Shown: positions 1 through 7,125, numbered from the stretch's first letter. The stretch is DNA of 64,000 nt from Stercoripulliclostridium_A sp045577735 (GCA_045577735.1 JAZNIY010000013.1:1-64000); one strand, 5' to 3'. Notes: a model not told the origin generated them from the sequence alone. Numbers and translations are program-made.

Positions 1-2
1 GG

Positions 3-98
3 GACGGTGTCGAAAAAGCGACGAGCGGTCTGGATGTAAGCGAGCAGCGAGCTACTACCGCGAATCAAAAACAACAATCCCTGCAAAGGGTGAAATAA
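3..98 (+). CDS. possible C-terminal end of an unidentified protein (partial)
   Basis: One forward frame stays open from the window edge to TAA at 96-98, giving about 31 residues rich in Q, A, T and S and ending QSLQRVK. It stops immediately before the first base of the tRNA-Asn gene, as expected for a real upstream gene. Another forward frame and the reverse strand are also open over so short a stretch, so this is weak. No family could be recognised. Confidence 0.3.
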   Translation, partial: DGVEKATSGLDVSEQRATTANQKQQSLQRVK

Positions 99-175
99 TC
101 CTCCTTAGCTCAGTCGGTAGTAGCGAGCGGCTGTTAACCGCTAGGTCGTTGGTTCGAGTCCAACAGGGGGAGCCA
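99..175 (+). tRNA. tRNA-Asn (anticodon GTT)
   Basis: The cloverleaf can be drawn by eye. The acceptor stem is TCCTCCT (99-105) with AGGGGGA (165-171), containing one T-G pair. The anticodon stem is AGCGG/CCGCT around loop CTGTTAA, giving anticodon GTT. The T arm is GTTGG/CCAAC around TTCGAGT. Discriminator G172 is followed by an encoded CCA (173-175). The D arm is unusual: its stem pairs only three bases cleanly and the loop seems one base longer than normal. An intrinsic terminator follows. The 3' end of this gene is copied twice downstream (393-410 and 1014-1027), so it appears to have been an integration target. Confidence 0.9.
158..175 (+). repeat. tRNA-Asn 3' end, first copy of an att-like repeat
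   Basis: The 18 bases GTCCAACAGGGGGAGCCA, inside the intact tRNA gene, recur exactly at 393-410 and in their first 14 bases at 1014-1027. Integrative elements that recombine at tRNA 3' ends commonly leave this pattern; here that origin is inferred. Confidence 0.7.
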
Positions 176-392
176 CAAAAGGGAAGCAAGTCTTATGACT
201 TGCTTTTTCTTTTGTCCCTCCTCCCTGTTGTCCATCTCACCAATATTGCTTTAGCAATACTTGGTGCGCTAGTTGCATAGCAACCTGGCGAAAGAGAAAG
301 CTAAGGCTTTCTTGTATATTTACATACTAGCGTTTCTTATGTGATATGACCTTTTTATTCTTGCTTCGTTTTATGCAAGACATTCTTTCGCG
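176..392. other. geneless hairpin-rich spacer between tRNA-Asn and its first 3'-end copy
   Basis: No credible ORF is present. After the tRNA terminator the segment is a string of short inverted repeats: CACCAATATTGC with GCAATACTTGGTG (238-266), GAAAGC/GCTTTC around 296-310, and CTTGC/GCAAG around 362-379. It ends at a partial copy of the tRNA 3' end, so it behaves as a module bounded by tRNA-end repeats. A structured RNA is possible, but I recognise none. Confidence 0.5.
184..209 (+). terminator. intrinsic terminator after tRNA-Asn
   Basis: A perfect 9-bp stem AAGCAAGTC/GACTTGCTT with a TTAT loop is followed by a T tract, nine bases after the tRNA CCA end. Confidence 0.85.
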
Positions 393-410
393 GTCCAACA
401 GGGGGAGCCA
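383..410 (+). repeat. att-like copy of the tRNA-Asn 3' end (second)
   Basis: GTCCAACAGGGGGAGCCA at 393-410 repeats the tRNA 3' end exactly, including CCA. The ten bases before it (TTCTTTCGCG) are shared with the third copy at 1004-1027 and differ from the real tRNA. Copies two and three therefore derive from the same junction type. Confidence 0.7.
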
Positions 411-416
411 AACAAA

Positions 417-444
417 AACTAAGTCGAACTAGACTTAGTTTTTT
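417..444 (+). terminator. intrinsic terminator inside repeat copy 1
   Basis: The 9-bp stem AACTAAGTC/GACTTAGTT with loop GAACTA is followed by a T run. The same structure occurs at the matching place in copy 2 (about 5641-5668). Confidence 0.8.
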
Positions 445-607
445 GTTTATGTCAAACTCGTAAGAGTTGGGCTATAATGTTACGAAGTAACTATAATTCG
501 AGCAAAGCGAGTCTAAATTACCAAACGAGTTTGAATGATAGCTCACTACGTTCACATGATAGTGCGCTATGCTTACATTATATCTCACTGCGTTCGAATT
601 TTTATGG

Positions 608-636
608 TTGAATAGTTTATTAGATCATGGTAAAAT
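608..636 (+). promoter_or_regulatory. sigma-A-type promoter, leaderless (four-helix-bundle gene)
   Basis: TTGAAT (608-613), a 17-base spacer and TAAAAT (631-636), with only 6 bases between the -10 and the ATG at 643. The start codon would be at or next to +1, and no Shine-Dalgarno sequence can fit. Confidence 0.7.
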
Positions 637-642
637 ATTCTT

Positions 643-993
643 ATGAAAGACAATAAGTTACTACAATTATCACAAGAATTTGCCGTTGATGTAATAGAAA
701 TATCTTACGTTTTGAAAGAGAAAAAAGAACATTCCTTTGCTGATCAATTGAAAAGGAGTGGAACAAGCATTAGCGCAAATATTGCAGAGGGGAATCACCC
801 TCAAAGTAGAGCTGATATGATATCCAAGTTTGAAATTGCTTTGAAAGAAGCGAATGAAACGGAGAATTGGCTTAGCATATTCGTAAAATCCGAACTAATA
901 CCTCTTGAAACCTTTACAATTGCACACAAAAAACTTGTTAAAATCAAAATATTATTAATTGAATCTATTAAAACATTAAAAAACAAGCGTTAG
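643..993 (+). CDS. four-helix bundle protein (23S rRNA IVP/S23 family)
   Basis: A 116-residue, helix-rich protein with the family signature: a first helix containing QLSQEFAVDV, then ADQLKRSGTSISANIAEG and a later FEIALKEANETENWL. Members are about 110-130 residues long, so this one is complete. The family includes proteins encoded in 23S rRNA intervening sequences and the Avd accessory protein of diversity-generating retroelements. The cellular role of stand-alone members is unclear. This copy is in neither setting: it lies alone between two copies of the tRNA-Asn 3' end, with its own leaderless promoter and terminator, and so looks like cargo of a small mobile module. No reverse transcriptase was seen. 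Confidence 0.85.
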   Translation: MKDNKLLQLSQEFAVDVIEISYVLKEKKEHSFADQLKRSGTSISANIAEGNHPQSRADMISKFEIALKEANETENWLSIFVKSELIPLETFTIAHKKLVKIKILLIESIKTLKNKR

Positions 994-1006
994 TGCTTGT
1001 TTTTTC
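983..1006 (+). terminator. intrinsic terminator overlapping the end of the four-helix-bundle gene
   Basis: AACAAGC/GCTTGTT with loop GTTAGT overlaps the stop codon and is followed by a T tract, immediately before the third att-like repeat. Confidence 0.7.
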
Positions 1007-1027
1007 TTTCGCGGTCCAACAGGGGGA
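1004..1027 (+). repeat. att-like copy of the tRNA-Asn 3' end (third, truncated)
   Basis: A 24-base match to positions 383-406: TTCTTTCGCG followed by GTCCAACAGGGGGA. It ends before the GCCA of the other copies. It lies just after the terminator of the four-helix-bundle gene and so closes a 617-bp module that starts after the second copy. Confidence 0.65.
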
Positions 1028-1048
1028 TAGCAAAGCAATTACTCAAAC

Positions 1049-1069
1049 AAAAAGCCACGATTCGTGGCT
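1049..1069 (-). terminator. intrinsic terminator of the minus-strand XRE gene
   Basis: Read on the minus strand, AGCCACGA/TCGTGGCT forms a hairpin followed by TTTTTG directly after the stop codon of the regulator at 1068-1268. Confidence 0.75.
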
Positions 1070-1268
1070 ATTTAATTTCTTCAAAAAACTCATCAAAGGA
1101 AATGTCGAACCCTCTAACAAGCGATATTATATAGCTCGCTTTTGGTTCATTAATGTTTCTTTCCCAATAATCAATTGCTTTTTGGCTTACACCAATCATT
1201 TTAGCAAGTTGCATTTGTGAAAGATTTCTTTCTATTCTTAATTCTTTAATTTTCTCACCTAACTTCAT
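1068..1268 (-). CDS. small XRE-family HTH transcriptional regulator
   Basis: A 66-residue protein consisting almost only of a Cro/CI-type helix-turn-helix: GEKIKELRIERNLSQMQLAKM, GVSQKAIDYWERN and FDISFDEFFEEIK. The length fits a minimal single-domain XRE regulator. It is transcribed away from a frameshifted small gene at 1365. The gap between them holds two copies of a similar inverted repeat, the probable operators. Its own -10 (TATAAT on the minus strand, 1275-1280) is 6 bases from ATG, so it would make a leaderless mRNA, and operator 1 overlaps that -10. It probably represses itself and the divergent gene, as in plasmid, phage or toxin-antitoxin loci. The role is inferred. Confidence 0.85.
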   Translation of the reverse strand: MKLGEKIKELRIERNLSQMQLAKMIGVSQKAIDYWERNINEPKASYIISLVRGFDISFDEFFEEIK

Positions 1269-1274
1269 AATTAA

Positions 1275-1331
1275 ATTATAGAAGAAATCTTCTAAGAAGT
1301 ATTGACCAAGAAGAAATCTTCTTATATAATG
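1275..1331. promoter_or_regulatory. divergent promoters with paired operators for the XRE regulator
   Basis: Two near-identical inverted repeats lie 29 bp apart centre to centre: TAGAAGAAATCTTCTA (1279-1294) and AAGAAGAAATCTTCTT (1308-1323). The first overlaps the minus-strand TATAAT (1275-1280). The second directly abuts a forward TATAAT (1324-1329 region). This is the usual layout for an autoregulated XRE repressor. Confidence 0.65.
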
Positions 1332-1364
1332 AAATTATATAATACAAAGTCGTGGAGGATGGAA

Positions 1365-1609
1365 ATGGGATATGATCATGTAAGGTTATTTTTAGATGTA
1401 ATGGAATACTTGAATAGAAACGCTAAACGTCTGGGTGGAAAAACATTAAAGATTTGTTTTATAGACTAATTATATTGATGCAATGCTCAGAAGAGTGGGA
1501 ATGTGATGTAGTAGATGACGACATATATTGCTATCATAATGATGAGTTAACTATAAGATTTTCGAAATTAATACGGCGTGGCGAAAACCGTCCGCGCAAA
1601 GGAGAATAG
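1365..1609 (+). pseudogene. frameshifted small gene of unknown function divergent from the XRE regulator
   Basis: A good ribosome site (GGAGGA at about 1354) precedes ATG 1365. The frame reads 34 codons (beginning MGYDHVRLFLDVMEYLN) and stops at 1467-1469. A second frame overlaps the stop and continues open from about 1460 to TAG 1607-1609, giving about 49 acidic residues including WECDVVDDDIYCYHNDEL. One missing or extra base near 1455-1460 would join them into a protein of about 81 residues. I do not recognise the family. It may be a disrupted partner of the regulator, a sequencing error or, less likely, a programmed frameshift. Confidence 0.5.
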
Positions 1610-1610
1610 T

Positions 1611-4600
1611 ATGACACAAACAAAAAAAGGGTTTTTAGCAGGGCTTATTGTTTTGGCGATGGCGCTTGCCTTGGCGTTCGGCTTTGCGCTCGTGCCAAGC
1701 GCCCACGAAACTGTGTATGCAGCAGATTTGCCGGCACTCTCAAACGTGCAACTGGTTGGTGATACCCTCAGTTGGGACGCGTTTACAGGCGCAACCGAGT
1801 ATTATGTTATGATGGTTGGCGATGGCGGAAACGGTTCTAACAGCTACACAACCAATTCGGCAGACCTAAGTGCGTTAGCAGCCTACTACCACTTTGAAAC
1901 TGGCACATACGATTGGTATGTATATGCCGTGGATGAGAATGGCGATCGGATTTCTTTGAAGTCAACAAGCTATGCGGACTATAGCACTAATCCTGATTAT
2001 GACTACAACGTCTCGTATGCTCAGTATTCGTATACAAACACACAAGCGAGACTCTCGACGCCTACGGGGCTTGTGTGGAACCACACAACTCTTATGTGGA
2101 ATGGCGTTAGTGGGGCAACATTTTATTTCTTGGAAATTTATAAGGAAGATGGAGACGTCTTCGTGACTGGAGCGGATATTTACGGCGTAACAAGCTATTC
2201 TTGGACAGGCTTTAAAGCTGATACTTCCTATTATTTCACAGTTCAAGCCGAGCCTGATTTTGGCGGAGATTATTGCGACAGCCTTGTAGCAACGAGTGGC
2301 ACGCACACCTTTGAAAGCGTTGTAGCAGACCTTGGCAGCCACGTGTCTATATCGGCAAACGGTCAACTCAGCATTTCGGACGTTGAAGGGCTTGATAACT
2401 GCAGTTATTCTATATGGTCATCCGATCGCACGAGCGAACACTTCGGCGGTGGTAACAATATAGAGTTGCCATTAGATCTTTATACCGAGTTTGCAACTCT
2501 TGAGGTTCCTGACGGCACTTATGATATTAAAATCGAGGTTTACAATGAATACAACGAGCCACTCGCACCTGTCTATTATTATGACGATTGGGTTTATGAC
2601 AGTTCACTCGCTCCGCAAGTGCTTACAGGCACCGTGACCGTCACGGGTGATTTGGAATACGGCTCAACCCTCACGGCGACTGTCACAGACACCAACAACA
2701 CGGGCACTTTGAATTATAGGTGGTATAGCATTGATGCCGTTGATAATGCGGTTATTCGTCAAAACGGCACGAGCAACACGTTTACGCTCACCGAGCCGTG
2801 TATTGGCAAGAGCATACTTGTTGTTGTCACAAGCAGCGTAGAATTGAATCAAATATATAGCGCAGAAACGGACACCGTTGGTGCAGGCGCTGCTGCGGTG
2901 GAAATCGTCTCTGTCGGTGGCAATCCTGTTTCTGCGGAATTGGGACCGGGTGAGTTCACCAACGGTTCCTTCCCGATGGGACACGTCGGCACACCGTACA
3001 ACGCACAACTTGCGGCTGAGGGTGGTTCCGGCAACTACACTTGGGAAGTCATCGTCGGCAGTCTTGCTTCAGGCCTTTCACTCAATTCGAGCACAGGTCT
3101 TGTCAGCGGCACTCCGACAAACACCGCTACAGGTTCTATCACCATCAGCTGCACAGACGCAGACAACACGGAATTTTCTGACAGCGTACAGTTGAACTTT
3201 GTCGTCTATGCAGACAGTTGGGTTCCAAGCATTGAGACTACAACCGCTGACAACGCGGTCGTTGATCAGAGTTATTATTTTGAGTTGCTCGTGAACAGCG
3301 ACATAAGTGAACCTATTGACTGGACTGTTGAGAGCGGTTCTTTGCCGACGGGCTTGTCTCTCGGCAAGAGTGGCTTTCGGAACGGGCGCCTATATGGAAC
3401 ACCGACAACAAAAGGCACATATACCTTCACTTTGAAAGCCGCCAACTATGTTGGCTCTGACACACAAGAATACACTATCGTCGTTGACGAACTGTTGACT
3501 GTGTCCTATGTCGATGCCAAATACTACCGCGGTGATGAGATTGCGCTCACGGCAAGTGTCGGCAACGCGAACGTAGATTGGTCTATCGGTCACAACACGT
3601 CCGCTGCCACCGTCATCTCTTCTTCCGGTGTGCTTACGATCGGCGCAGACGAGGCTGCAGACGCTTCTTATATCATCGTTTATGCAACTTCCAAGACCAA
3701 CTCAAACAACGTTGGCCAAGTGTCGGTTTACTTTACACCAAAGACGGCTTATTCCATCACGGTCACGGGTGGCACGGCAACCGACACTTCGTCCAATCCG
3801 ATTGCAAAAGCGGCGGAAGATGACCACGTTTATATTTTAGCTCCTGAACTTGCGGGCAAGCAATTCCGTGAATGGACGGTTGAGGCGGGTAGTGCGGCAG
3901 TCACGCTTACAGATGCGACAGAGGATTACACCGATTTTTATATGCCTGCGGGCAACGTCATTTTGAAAGCCAATTATGATACGATCATCGACAGCGTCTC
4001 GGCAACGTTTGACGCCCCCGTCAACGGTCAACATATCGACCAGACTCTCACAACGGGCAGTCCCAATTATACGGCTACCCTCACGAGGGTTTGGCAGGGC
4101 GCAAGTTTTAAGTCTTTGACCGACACGATATACGAAACGGGCAAAGAATATGCTTTCTTCGTTCAATTTGCCCCTGCATCGGGCTACGTTATTGTCCCGA
4201 ACGATCAGTTGTCCGTGACTTTGAACGGCACGGCACTGAACTTCGCCGATGACTACATCGGGTCTTACTCCGCTTGGAGGATAGTGCTCACCGCTGTCTC
4301 CGAAGAGATTCCGCACTTTGCGGTGACCGTGACAAATGGTATCGCAAGCGCGTCTCTTGCTCAAGAGAACGACGTCATCACAATCACCGCCAACGCTCCC
4401 GCAAGCGGGTTCGTGTTTGACAAGTGGACGACGGAAGACGGCGTTACCTTCGCTTCCGAAACGTCTGTCTCCACAACCTTCGTTATGCCTGCAAAAGCCG
4501 TCGCGGTGAGCGCAACTTACAAGGCGATCCCGCAATACACAGTCTCATTTGACGCAGGCGAAGGCACAGGAGCCATGTCGAACGAACTCGTCAATGAAAA

Positions 4601-5471
4601 CGACAAGTTTGAACTTCCTGCCAATTTGTTCGTTGCACCGGCAAACAAAGAGTTCAAGGCTTGGTCTGTCGGTGGCGTCGAAAAGAACGTCGGCGACGAA
4701 ATCACCATAACCGCCAACACCACGGTCACCGCCGTTTGGCAGTTTATCAAAGTCACGGTCTCCTTTGCTGCCGGCGAGGGCACGGGAACGATGGATAGCG
4801 TTCAAGTAGACAAAGGCTCTTCCTATACGCTCCCCGTAAACGGCTTTACTGCACCTGACGGCAAGCGCTTTAAGTCTTGGAGCATCGGTGGCAATCCCGC
4901 AAGCGTTGGCGCGTCTATCGTCATTAACGGCAACACAACCGTCACCGCGGTTTGGGAAGACCTTCCGACTATGCACGCCGTCTCGTTCAACGCAAACGGC
5001 GGCACGGGCTCCAAGGAGGCGGAACAGGTCGAACATGGTACCTACTTCACGCTCCCTGCAAATCCCTTTACCGCACTCGAGGGCAAAGAATTTGCGGGTT
5101 GGGCATTCACGGCAAACGGCTCCAAGATCGAAGCAGCAACGATCCAAGTCAACAACGACGTGACGCTCTTCGCTCTTTGGAAAGACGCGGAATCCGCTCC
5201 TGTCGATCCCGTCAATCCTGACGAGCCAGGCAATCCTGACCAACCTGAAATCAATCCTGACCAACCTGAAATCAATCCTGACGAGCCTGGCAATCCTGAC
5301 CAACCTGAAATCAATCCTGTAGAAGAAAAGGGCGGGCTTTCGGGCGGTGCTATCGCAGGCATCGTCATCGGCTCTGTTGCAGTAGCAGGAGTAGGCGGCT
5401 TCGCTCTCGTTTGGTTTGTCATCAAGAAAAAGAAATTTGCTGACCTCATCGCAGTATTTAAGAAAAAATAA
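1611..5471 (+). CDS. large membrane-anchored surface protein with Ig-like and InlB B-type repeats
   Basis: I chose ATG 1611 because AAAGGAG ends 6 bases upstream; a GTG at 1578 has no ribosome site. The product is about 1,286 residues. It has a signal peptide (MTQTKKGFLAGLIVLAMALA, then a hydrophobic stretch to about residue 37) and FN3/Ig-like N-terminal modules. Two putative-Ig (He_PIG) domains are marked by LASGLSLNSSTGLVSGTP and LPTGLSLGKSG...LYGTP. Two divergent repeats end in FYMPAGNVILKANY and FVMPAKAVAVSATY. Three InlB B-type repeats (VSFDAGEGTG, VSFAAGEGTG, VSFNANGGTG) are followed by a DEPGNPDQPEINP-type linker, one membrane helix and a basic tail. No LPXTG motif is seen. Likely an adhesin or binding protein; the ligand is unknown. 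The gene is visibly richer in G+C than its neighbours, suggesting transfer. Confidence 0.85.
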   Translation: MTQTKKGFLAGLIVLAMALALAFGFALVPSAHETVYAADLPALSNVQLVGDTLSWDAFTGATEYYVMMVGDGGNGSNSYTTNSADLSALAAYYHFETGTYDWYVYAVDENGDRISLKSTSYADYSTNPDYDYNVSYAQYSYTNTQARLSTPTGLVWNHTTLMWNGVSGATFYFLEIYKEDGDVFVTGADIYGVTSYSWTGFKADTSYYFTVQAEPDFGGDYCDSLVATSGTHTFESVVADLGSHVSISANGQLSISDVEGLDNCSYSIWSSDRTSEHFGGGNNIELPLDLYTEFATLEVPDGTYDIKIEVYNEYNEPLAPVYYYDDWVYDSSLAPQVLTGTVTVTGDLEYGSTLTATVTDTNNTGTLNYRWYSIDAVDNAVIRQNGTSNTFTLTEPCIGKSILVVVTSSVELNQIYSAETDTVGAGAAAVEIVSVGGNPVSAELGPGEFTNGSFPMGHVGTPYNAQLAAEGGSGNYTWEVIVGSLASGLSLNSSTGLVSGTPTNTATGSITISCTDADNTEFSDSVQLNFVVYADSWVPSIETTTADNAVVDQSYYFELLVNSDISEPIDWTVESGSLPTGLSLGKSGFRNGRLYGTPTTKGTYTFTLKAANYVGSDTQEYTIVVDELLTVSYVDAKYYRGDEIALTASVGNANVDWSIGHNTSAATVISSSGVLTIGADEAADASYIIVYATSKTNSNNVGQVSVYFTPKTAYSITVTGGTATDTSSNPIAKAAEDDHVYILAPELAGKQFREWTVEAGSAAVTLTDATEDYTDFYMPAGNVILKANYDTIIDSVSATFDAPVNGQHIDQTLTTGSPNYTATLTRVWQGASFKSLTDTIYETGKEYAFFVQFAPASGYVIVPNDQLSVTLNGTALNFADDYIGSYSAWRIVLTAVSEEIPHFAVTVTNGIASASLAQENDVITITANAPASGFVFDKWTTEDGVTFASETSVSTTFVMPAKAVAVSATYKAIPQYTVSFDAGEGTGAMSNELVNENDKFELPANLFVAPANKEFKAWSVGGVEKNVGDEITITANTTVTAVWQFIKVTVSFAAGEGTGTMDSVQVDKGSSYTLPVNGFTAPDGKRFKSWSIGGNPASVGASIVINGNTTVTAVWEDLPTMHAVSFNANGGTGSKEAEQVEHGTYFTLPANPFTALEGKEFAGWAFTANGSKIEAATIQVNNDVTLFALWKDAESAPVDPVNPDEPGNPDQPEINPDQPEINPDEPGNPDQPEINPVEEKGGLSGGAIAGIVIGSVAVAGVGGFALVWFVIKKKKFADLIAVFKKK

Positions 5472-5483
5472 GCACTAACCTAC

Positions 5484-5511
5484 ATAGGCGGTAAGTCCGC
5501 TTACCGCCTAT
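5484..5511 (+). terminator. strong hairpin after the surface-protein gene
   Basis: A perfect 12-bp stem ATAGGCGGTAAG/CTTACCGCCTAT with a 4-base loop lies 12 bases after the stop codon. No T tract follows, so it may stop or stabilise transcripts less simply than a standard intrinsic terminator. Confidence 0.55.
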
Positions 5512-5547
5512 CCACAACGGAGAAAAAAATATGAGTTTGGATAAAAA

Positions 5548-5646
5548 TTGAATATATTGCTTATATTAACCTCACTCGGATATGGTCTTTTGCTTGCGAT
5601 TATGATATTCGGCGCGATATTTCCCGGCGAACCAAACAAAAACTAA
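5548..5646 (+). pseudogene. truncated membrane-protein ORF cut by the 234-bp repeat
   Basis: From a TTG at 5548 a frame encodes a hydrophobic stretch (LLILTSLGYGLLLAIMIFG) that looks like the first helix of a membrane protein. It continues only 4 codons into the repeat beginning at 5632 and then stops. A short ATG frame (5531) with a ribosome site just upstream ends after six codons in a different frame. The simplest reading is a gene whose remainder was removed when the repeat and its cargo arrived. Too little is left to name a family. Confidence 0.35.
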
Positions 5647-5865
5647 GTCGAACTAGACTTAGTTTTTTGTTTATGTCAAACTCGTAAGAGTTGGACTATA
5701 ATGTTACGAAGTAACTATAATTCGAGCAAAGCGAGTCTAAATTATCAAACGAGTTTGAATGATAGTTCACTACGTTCACATGATAGTGCGCTATGCTTAC
5801 ATTATATCTCACTTCGTTCGATTTTTTTTATTGATTAGTTTAATAAAGTGTGATAAAATGCATTT
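5632..5865 (+). repeat. 234-bp promoter-bearing intergenic repeat, copy 2
   Basis: Near-identical to 408-642, with the same order: terminator stem AACTAAGTC/GACTTAGTT, several small hairpins, then a promoter ending at the next ATG. The left boundary in both copies is at CCAAACAAAAAC. No ORF lies inside. With the hairpin and truncated ORF before it, it fills the interval between the surface-protein and phospholipase-like genes. Confidence 0.85.
5831..5859 (+). promoter_or_regulatory. sigma-A-type promoter, leaderless (PI-PLC-like gene)
   Basis: TTGATT (5831-5836), 17-base spacer, TAAAAT (5854-5859), then 6 bases to the ATG at 5866. Spacing is identical to the promoter at 608-636. Confidence 0.7.
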
Positions 5866-7020
5866 ATGAATACACTAATGAAAAAAATATTAAAGATTGT
5901 AGCTATCGTTCTTGCTTGTTTAATAATTGTAGCAGGCTCGGTTTCTATTGGACTTTGGGAGTATGCTAAGGACGTATACTACATAAATAAAGATGGAAAC
6001 GTAGCATATCAACAAGAACATATGCGATATCTAAGAGAAGAATTTTACTCGAATTATACTCCAAAGGGTGAACAAACCTTTTGCGATTTTAATTTGGAAG
6101 AAGCATTGAATAGTGGTGTTAAGTATAATGAAATGGCTTTTTTGGCTACCCATAATAGCTATCAACGTCTTTCTACGGAAGCAACTAGAAAGTTCCAAAT
6201 ACCCTTTAAGGTGCTGGCATTTGGACTCAAAGAGTTTAACAAAGTGGATTTTGATTCCGACACTTTGACAAACCAATTTGAGCAAGGTATTCGTAGTATA
6301 GAGTTAGATATAGAGGCAATGGAAAAAGAAAGTGGTCTTTCCTTTACCGTTATGCACAAGCCCGTTTTTGATAGTGCGACTACTTGTTTTGATTTTGGTA
6401 CTGCGTTAGAAGAAATCGTTATGTGGTCAAACCATAATCCCAACCATTTGCCCATATCCATTATTATAGAGGCTAAGCAAGACGTTGGACCGGTTGACGG
6501 GCTAAAGATATTCTCCATTAAACACGCAGAGCAGTTTGACAACCTTTTAAGAGAAAAGTTGGGGAACAAGTTACTAACTCCTGCAGATTTTTTAGGTGAA
6601 CATGCAACCTTTAAAGATATGAGAAATGCCGATGACTGGATGCAAGTCAAGGATATGCTTGGCAAGGTTGTTGTCATTTTACACGAAAACAAGATGACTA
6701 AGGATTACGTTAAAAGGGATGAAACCTTGCGCACTCAAGCAATGATACCATCGGTTCTATATAAGCAAAGGAACAAACACTATGCGGGGATCATCATAGA
6801 AAACAACCCCAAAAAGGCGCTTGAAAGGCAGGAAGTATTTGAAAGTGGTAACTTTATGGTAAGGACAAGGGCTGACAGCTATCCCAAATTTAGCGACACA
6901 AGATATGAGCGCACGGCAAGATGTACCTCGCAAATAATTACTAGTGACTACGTACCCAGGACTGTTAGACTTAATCAGCACGTATATTCATTTAATGGTT
7001 ATACCGTAAAGTTATTATAG
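5866..7020 (+). CDS. exported PI-PLC-like phosphodiesterase (Ca2+-dependent PI-PLC C1-type)
   Basis: A 384-residue protein with an N-terminal membrane helix (about residues 8-29), so probably membrane-anchored outside the cell. The TIM-barrel phosphodiesterase signatures are present: FLATHNSYQ (first catalytic His), QFEQGIRSIELDIEA (acidic metal ligands), FTVMHKP (second His) and PISIIIEAKQD. The C-terminal RTRADSYP matches the region that closes the barrel in Ca2+-dependent PI-PLC-C1 proteins. The family cleaves phosphodiester bonds of inositol or glycerol phospholipids; the substrate here is unknown. It is transcribed from the promoter in repeat copy 2 and ends at a terminator, so it appears monocistronic. 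A second ATG 12 bases in is possible but fits the -10 spacing less well. Confidence 0.75.
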   Translation: MNTLMKKILKIVAIVLACLIIVAGSVSIGLWEYAKDVYYINKDGNVAYQQEHMRYLREEFYSNYTPKGEQTFCDFNLEEALNSGVKYNEMAFLATHNSYQRLSTEATRKFQIPFKVLAFGLKEFNKVDFDSDTLTNQFEQGIRSIELDIEAMEKESGLSFTVMHKPVFDSATTCFDFGTALEEIVMWSNHNPNHLPISIIIEAKQDVGPVDGLKIFSIKHAEQFDNLLREKLGNKLLTPADFLGEHATFKDMRNADDWMQVKDMLGKVVVILHENKMTKDYVKRDETLRTQAMIPSVLYKQRNKHYAGIIIENNPKKALERQEVFESGNFMVRTRADSYPKFSDTRYERTARCTSQIITSDYVPRTVRLNQHVYSFNGYTVKLL

Positions 7021-7054
7021 TTTTTGAATGAAGTTAGTAAATAGCAAAATCATT

Positions 7055-7085
7055 AAACTAAGCTTGATGGCTTAGTTTTATTTTT
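7055..7085 (+). terminator. intrinsic terminator after the PI-PLC-like gene
   Basis: AAACTAAGC/GCTTAGTTT with a 6-base loop, followed by TATTTTT. Confidence 0.8.
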
Positions 7086-7096
7086 AAAAATGACTA

Positions 7097-7125
7097 TTGA
7101 GATGCGCTACTTTTAGTGCTAATAT
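7097..7125 (+). promoter_or_regulatory. promoter of the DUF898-like gene
   Basis: TTGAGA (7097-7102), a 17-base spacer and TAATAT (7120-7125). The leader is about 55 bases and contains a purine-rich GGGGGAGGG block before the AAAGGAGG ribosome site. Confidence 0.6.

Larger units (their letters stand above)
408..642 (+). repeat. 235-bp promoter-bearing intergenic repeat, copy 1
   Basis: This copy matches 5632-5865 almost base for base (offset 5224, then 5223 after one indel). It begins at the CCA of an att-like tRNA end. It holds an intrinsic terminator (417-444), then several small hairpins (for example ACTCGTAAGAGT, GTTACGAAGTAAC and CACTA/TAGTG), and ends in a promoter that abuts the ATG of the next gene. 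It contains no ORF of its own. Together with the previous spacer it accounts for the long stretch without a gene upstream of 643. Confidence 0.85.

Noticed and set aside
643..993. Diversity-generating retroelement (Avd-like protein)
   Set aside because: Avd is in the same four-helix-bundle family, but no reverse transcriptase, template repeat or variable repeat was seen.
993..1220. Forward frame of 75 codons over the XRE gene
   Set aside because: It runs antisense to a clear HTH gene, starts at the stop of the previous gene, and its translation has no family features.
1962..5449. Several long reverse-strand open frames (up to about 250 codons) opposite the first surface-protein gene
   Set aside because: They arise from the GC-rich, repeat-rich codons of the forward gene. 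Their translations are Arg/Cys-rich, show no domain and have no ribosome sites.
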